Below, piece after piece: positions 21,801 to 24,053 of a stretch of 24,053 nt of DNA; position 1 is the stretch's first letter, and the number at the start of each line of letters is the position of its first letter. Source of the DNA: Palsa-892 sp035295845 (GTDB lineage Bacteria; Pseudomonadota; Alphaproteobacteria; Rhizobiales; Xanthobacteraceae). The notes beneath the pieces were generated by a model. The model was not told where the DNA came from. It saw nothing but the letters and a program-made list of their open reading frames with translations, and made no database searches. The position numbers were made by a program, and so were the translations under genes. The stretch lies in contig DATGIF010000014.1 in assembly GCA_035295845.1 (NCBI GenBank), positions 1 through 24,053 on the forward strand, read 5' to 3'.

Positions 21801-21828
21801 ATGCTAGTCCGCGGCCGGCCTCTGTCAA
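21801..21828 (-). promoter_or_regulatory. Promoter of the riboswitch-antiporter unit
   Basis: On the minus strand, a perfect -35 TTGACA (21828-21823), a 16-nt spacer and TAGCAT (21806-21801) are present. Transcription would start near 21794, a few bases before the aptamer. The -35 overlaps the stop codon (21827-21825) of the upstream MFS gene. Confidence 0.7.
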
Positions 21829-23027
21829 CTCGTCAGGCGGTGGCGGATTACGAAAAGCCCCAGCAACGCGAGCGCAGTGAAGGCGGCGCCGGCGAAGAAC
21901 GTGCCTTGCGGACCGGCCGCGTCCCACAGCGCGCCGGCAATGATGCTTGCGGCAAGCAGCGCGAGCCCGCTCATCAGGTTGAACATCCCGAAGGCGGTGC
22001 CGCGCAATTCCGGCGGGGCGGAGTCAGCGACAAGCGCCGCAAGCAGTCCTTGCGTGAACCCCATATGCAGACCCCACAGCGCAACGCCGATGGCGACGCC
22101 GGCTATACCCGCGGCCAAGCCCAGCACGAGATCGGCGGCGACCAAGAACACGATGCCGATCGTGAAGATGACGATGCGATCGAAGCGGTCGGAGAGAATT
22201 CCCGCGGGATAGGCGGCAAGCGCATAGACCACGTTCATCACCACCATCACCGTCGGAACGAGAGCCACCGGCAGGCCCACGGATTGGGCACGCAGCAAAA
22301 GGAACGCGTCGCTGAATCGCGCGAGCGTGAAAATGGTGGCGATCGCGACGACCAGCCAAAAGGTGTTTCCGAGGCCGGCGAGTTCGCCGATGCTGAGCGG
22401 CGCGCGCACGGGCCGCAATTCGGCCGGCCGCTCCGGCTCCTTGACCGCGAACATGATCAAACCCAGCGCAAGGAAGGCGGGGATGACCGCGACCCAGAAC
22501 ACGGTGGTGTAGCTGTTGGCGGTGAACCACATCAGGGCGATGGCGAGCAGCGGTCCGACAAAGGCGCCGACGGTGTCGAGCGATTGCCGCAGGCCGAAGC
22601 TGGCGCCGCGCAGCCGCGGCGGCGTGATGTCGGCGATCAGCGCGTCGCGCGGGGCGCCGCGAATACCCTTGCCGATGCGGTCGATGAAGCGGGCCGCCAC
22701 CAGCCACCCGACCGAGGGCGCCAGCGGAAAAACGGGTTTGGTGAAGGCCGCGAGCCCATAGCCGAGGGCCGCGAGGAATTTCCGTTTTCCCAGCCAATCC
22801 GAAAGCGCGCCGGAAAAGATCTTGGTGATGGAGGCGGTCGCCTCCGCGATGCCTTCGATGATCCCGACCGTCAGCGTCGAAGTGCCGAGCACGGTGACGA
22901 GATAGATCGGCAACAAAGCGTGGATCGTCTCCGAGGAGATATCCATCAACAGCGAGACGAAGCCGAGCGTCCAGACACCCGTTGGGATATCGCGCAAGCG
23001 ATAAGCAGTCTGATCGGCGGCGGTCAT
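21825..23027 (-). CDS. MFS transporter of unknown substrate
   Basis: Major facilitator superfamily permease of 400 residues with twelve predicted hydrophobic segments. The motif A-type loop between helices 2 and 3 reads GALSDWLGKRK (73-83), and a second copy in the C-terminal half reads GILSDRFDR. The loop RIGKGIRGAPRDALIADITP resembles a group of uncharacterised bacterial MFS proteins. AGGAAGAG precedes the ATG at 23027, and a TATAAT promoter lies about 50 nt upstream. No terminator follows; its end overlaps the promoter of the fluoride-controlled antiporter, so read-through into that unit is possible. Substrate cannot be told from sequence. Confidence 0.9.
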   Translation of the reverse strand: MTAADQTAYRLRDIPTGVWTLGFVSLLMDISSETIHALLPIYLVTVLGTSTLTVGIIEGIAEATASITKIFSGALSDWLGKRKFLAALGYGLAAFTKPVFPLAPSVGWLVAARFIDRIGKGIRGAPRDALIADITPPRLRGASFGLRQSLDTVGAFVGPLLAIALMWFTANSYTTVFWVAVIPAFLALGLIMFAVKEPERPAELRPVRAPLSIGELAGLGNTFWLVVAIATIFTLARFSDAFLLLRAQSVGLPVALVPTVMVVMNVVYALAAYPAGILSDRFDRIVIFTIGIVFLVAADLVLGLAAGIAGVAIGVALWGLHMGFTQGLLAALVADSAPPELRGTAFGMFNLMSGLALLAASIIAGALWDAAGPQGTFFAGAAFTALALLGLFVIRHRLTS

Positions 23028-23051
23028 GGTCGCTCTTCCTAGCCGGTCGTC

Positions 23052-23079
23052 TTGATCGGGCGACGGGTTCGTTCATTAT
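23052..23079 (+). promoter_or_regulatory. Possible promoter of the ferredoxin-P450 pair
   Basis: TTGATC (23052-23057), a 16-nt spacer and CATTAT (23074-23079) form a moderate match to sigma70 elements on the + strand. The -10 shares its bases with the minus-strand TATAAT of the MFS promoter. Start would be near 23086, leaving a leader of about 67 nt. Confidence 0.35.
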
Positions 23080-23103
23080 AGGCAGCCGTACGCGCCGGCC
23101 CAA
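23075..23103 (-). promoter_or_regulatory. Promoter of the MFS gene
   Basis: On the minus strand TTGGGC (23103-23098), a 17-nt spacer and a perfect TATAAT (23080-23075) are seen. Start near 23068 gives a leader of about 41 nt with the AGGAAGAG ribosome binding site. Confidence 0.6.
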
Positions 23104-23152
23104 AGCACTCGTTTCTCACAAGCAAGAATGCCGGCTGCAGGATGGAACTCCG

Positions 23153-23368
23153 ATGCCCGCCGCCAAACGCCTGAGGGTGCACGTGAACCCGGAAAAGTGT
23201 CAGGGTCACAATCGGTGCAAGGCGCTGTCGCCGGAACTGTTCGAGCTCGACGAATACGGCAACGCCAAGGAAATCGGCGACGGCGTTGTCCCGGCAGGGC
23301 TTGAGGAAAAGGCGTGGCTCGCGCAAGCGAACTGCCCGGAATTCGCGATCGAGATCATCGAGGAATAG
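23153..23368 (+). CDS. [3Fe-4S] ferredoxin of the P450-partner type
   Basis: A 71-residue single-cluster ferredoxin. Cluster ligands are Cys16, Cys22 and Cys61 (in CPEFAI). The position that holds a fourth Cys in [4Fe-4S] proteins is His19 (CQGHNRC). The Cys-x2-x-x2-Cys...Cys-Pro pattern with a non-Cys central residue is known from ferredoxins that feed electrons to bacterial P450s. A start at 23153 gives the usual length; the frame is open further upstream, but without family residues. The P450 gene begins 9 nt after the stop, so one operon is very likely. The reductase is not in the window. Confidence 0.92.
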   Translation: MPAAKRLRVHVNPEKCQGHNRCKALSPELFELDEYGNAKEIGDGVVPAGLEEKAWLAQANCPEFAIEIIEE

Positions 23369-23377
23369 GGGAGCGCC

Positions 23378-24053
23378 ATGCAGGACAGGCCAAGGCGGCC
23401 ACCGGTCACCGATTGGGCTACGGATTGGGATCATCTCGATCCACAGTGGCGCGACGATCCGTATCCGATTTGGGACCACTTGCGGCGGACTTGCCCGATC
23501 GCGCACACCGATCGCTATCTCGGCGCATATCTGCAGACTTCGCATTCGGCGATGAAGGCGATCGTCTACGATACCGAAAGCTTTTCGTCGCGGCGTGTCG
23601 TGGTGCGCGAATCGCGGCCGAAGCTGTTTCCGAGCCCGCCGATCACGTCGGATCCGCCCGAGCACAGGGCGGCGAAACTGGTCCTGTTGCCGCCCTTTAC
23701 TCCCGCCGAAATCAAGAAATTCGAACCGAAAGCGCGCGCTGTCTGCAACGATCTGATCGACAAATTCATCGGCGATGGGCGTTGCGACGCCGCGCAACAA
23801 TATTCGCGCCACATCCCGGTGCGAATCATCGCGCTGATGCTCGGCGTTCCGGAGAGCGACGGTGAAATTTTCATCCGCTGGATTCACGAAATCCTGGAGC
23901 TCGGCATCACCGACGATACGATCATGATGAAAGCACTCGGCGAGATGACGCAATATTTCGCCGAATTCGTCGAGGAACGGACAAAGAAGCCCGGCGAAGA
24001 TCTCATCAGCCGCATCATCATGGCGGGAAAGAGCGGCGAACCGCTGCCCCCGG
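23378..24053 (+). CDS. Cytochrome P450, N-terminal 225 residues (cut by window end)
   Basis: A soluble bacterial P450 monooxygenase, open at the 3' end. Residues 17-40 contain WDHLDPQWRDDPYPIWDHLR (16-36 region), a common N-terminal pattern. The C-helix motif SDPPEHRAAKLVLLPPFTP has His96 and Lys100 where many P450s have the haem-propionate-binding His and Arg. GVPESD follows later. The I-helix and the haem-ligating Cys lie beyond the window. GGGGAG at 23368-23373 precedes ATG 23378. With the ferredoxin just upstream it forms a class I-type system. The substrate is unknown. Confidence 0.93.
   Translation, partial: MQDRPRRPPVTDWATDWDHLDPQWRDDPYPIWDHLRRTCPIAHTDRYLGAYLQTSHSAMKAIVYDTESFSSRRVVVRESRPKLFPSPPITSDPPEHRAAKLVLLPPFTPAEIKKFEPKARAVCNDLIDKFIGDGRCDAAQQYSRHIPVRIIALMLGVPESDGEIFIRWIHEILELGITDDTIMMKALGEMTQYFAEFVEERTKKPGEDLISRIIMAGKSGEPLPP

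Noticed and set aside
21801..23042. A 413-codon + strand open frame opposite the MFS gene
   Set aside because: The minus strand has a clear MFS permease with Shine-Dalgarno and promoter. The + strand product is highly charged with no hydrophobic or domain pattern.

Overview
The window is high-GC DNA from an alphaproteobacterium, most likely of the Hyphomicrobiales (Rhizobiales). This rests on gene order: tuf-S10-spc-alpha fused into one cluster, secY followed directly by adk, no rpmJ before rpsM and no rpsD before rpoA. A DUF1236-type secreted protein and a [3Fe-4S] ferredoxin/P450 pair also fit. The assignment is inference from layout and protein features; no search was run.

Positions 1-14546 (+ strand) hold the translation and transcription cluster: the 3' end of tuf; rpsJ, rplC, rplD, rplW, rplB, rpsS, rplV, rpsC, rplP, rpmC, rpsQ; rplN, rplX, rplE, rpsN, rpsH, rplF, rplR, rpsE, rpmD, rplO, secY, adk; then rpsM, rpsK, rpoA, rplQ. 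Genes are packed with short or overlapping junctions. The exceptions are adk-rpsM (a promoter-like pair, then an intrinsic terminator, then rpsM), rpsK-rpoA (three consecutive hairpins) and rpoA-rplQ (one strong hairpin). Several ribosomal proteins carry long Lys/Ala/Pro tails. A terminator closes the cluster after rplQ.

Positions 14683-17444 (+) encode a periplasmic Do/HtrA protease and, overlapping it by 4 nt, the AAA+ protein RarA. A bidirectional terminator separates them from a minus-strand DUF1236-like secreted protein (17499-18161). Next is a pair of half-size chromate transporter genes (+, 18328-19424), which converge on a minus-strand block.

The minus-strand block (19429-23027), read in its own direction, is an MFS permease, then a promoter whose -35 overlaps the MFS stop codon, then a fluoride riboswitch of the crcB type with a terminator, then a CPA2-type cation/proton antiporter, then an exported alpha/beta-hydrolase-fold protein that has Gly where the nucleophilic Ser belongs. 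The riboswitch is the most striking element: conserved aptamer, six-pair pseudoknot, terminator, and a readable set of mutually exclusive pairings that would make it an ON switch. It implies that the antiporter, and possibly the hydrolase-like protein, is induced by fluoride.

The window ends with a divergent + strand pair: a small [3Fe-4S] ferredoxin (Cys-x2-His-x2-Cys...Cys-Pro) and the first 225 residues of a cytochrome P450, presumably redox partners. No rRNA, tRNA, CRISPR array, insertion sequence or gene-free stretch over 300 bases was seen.
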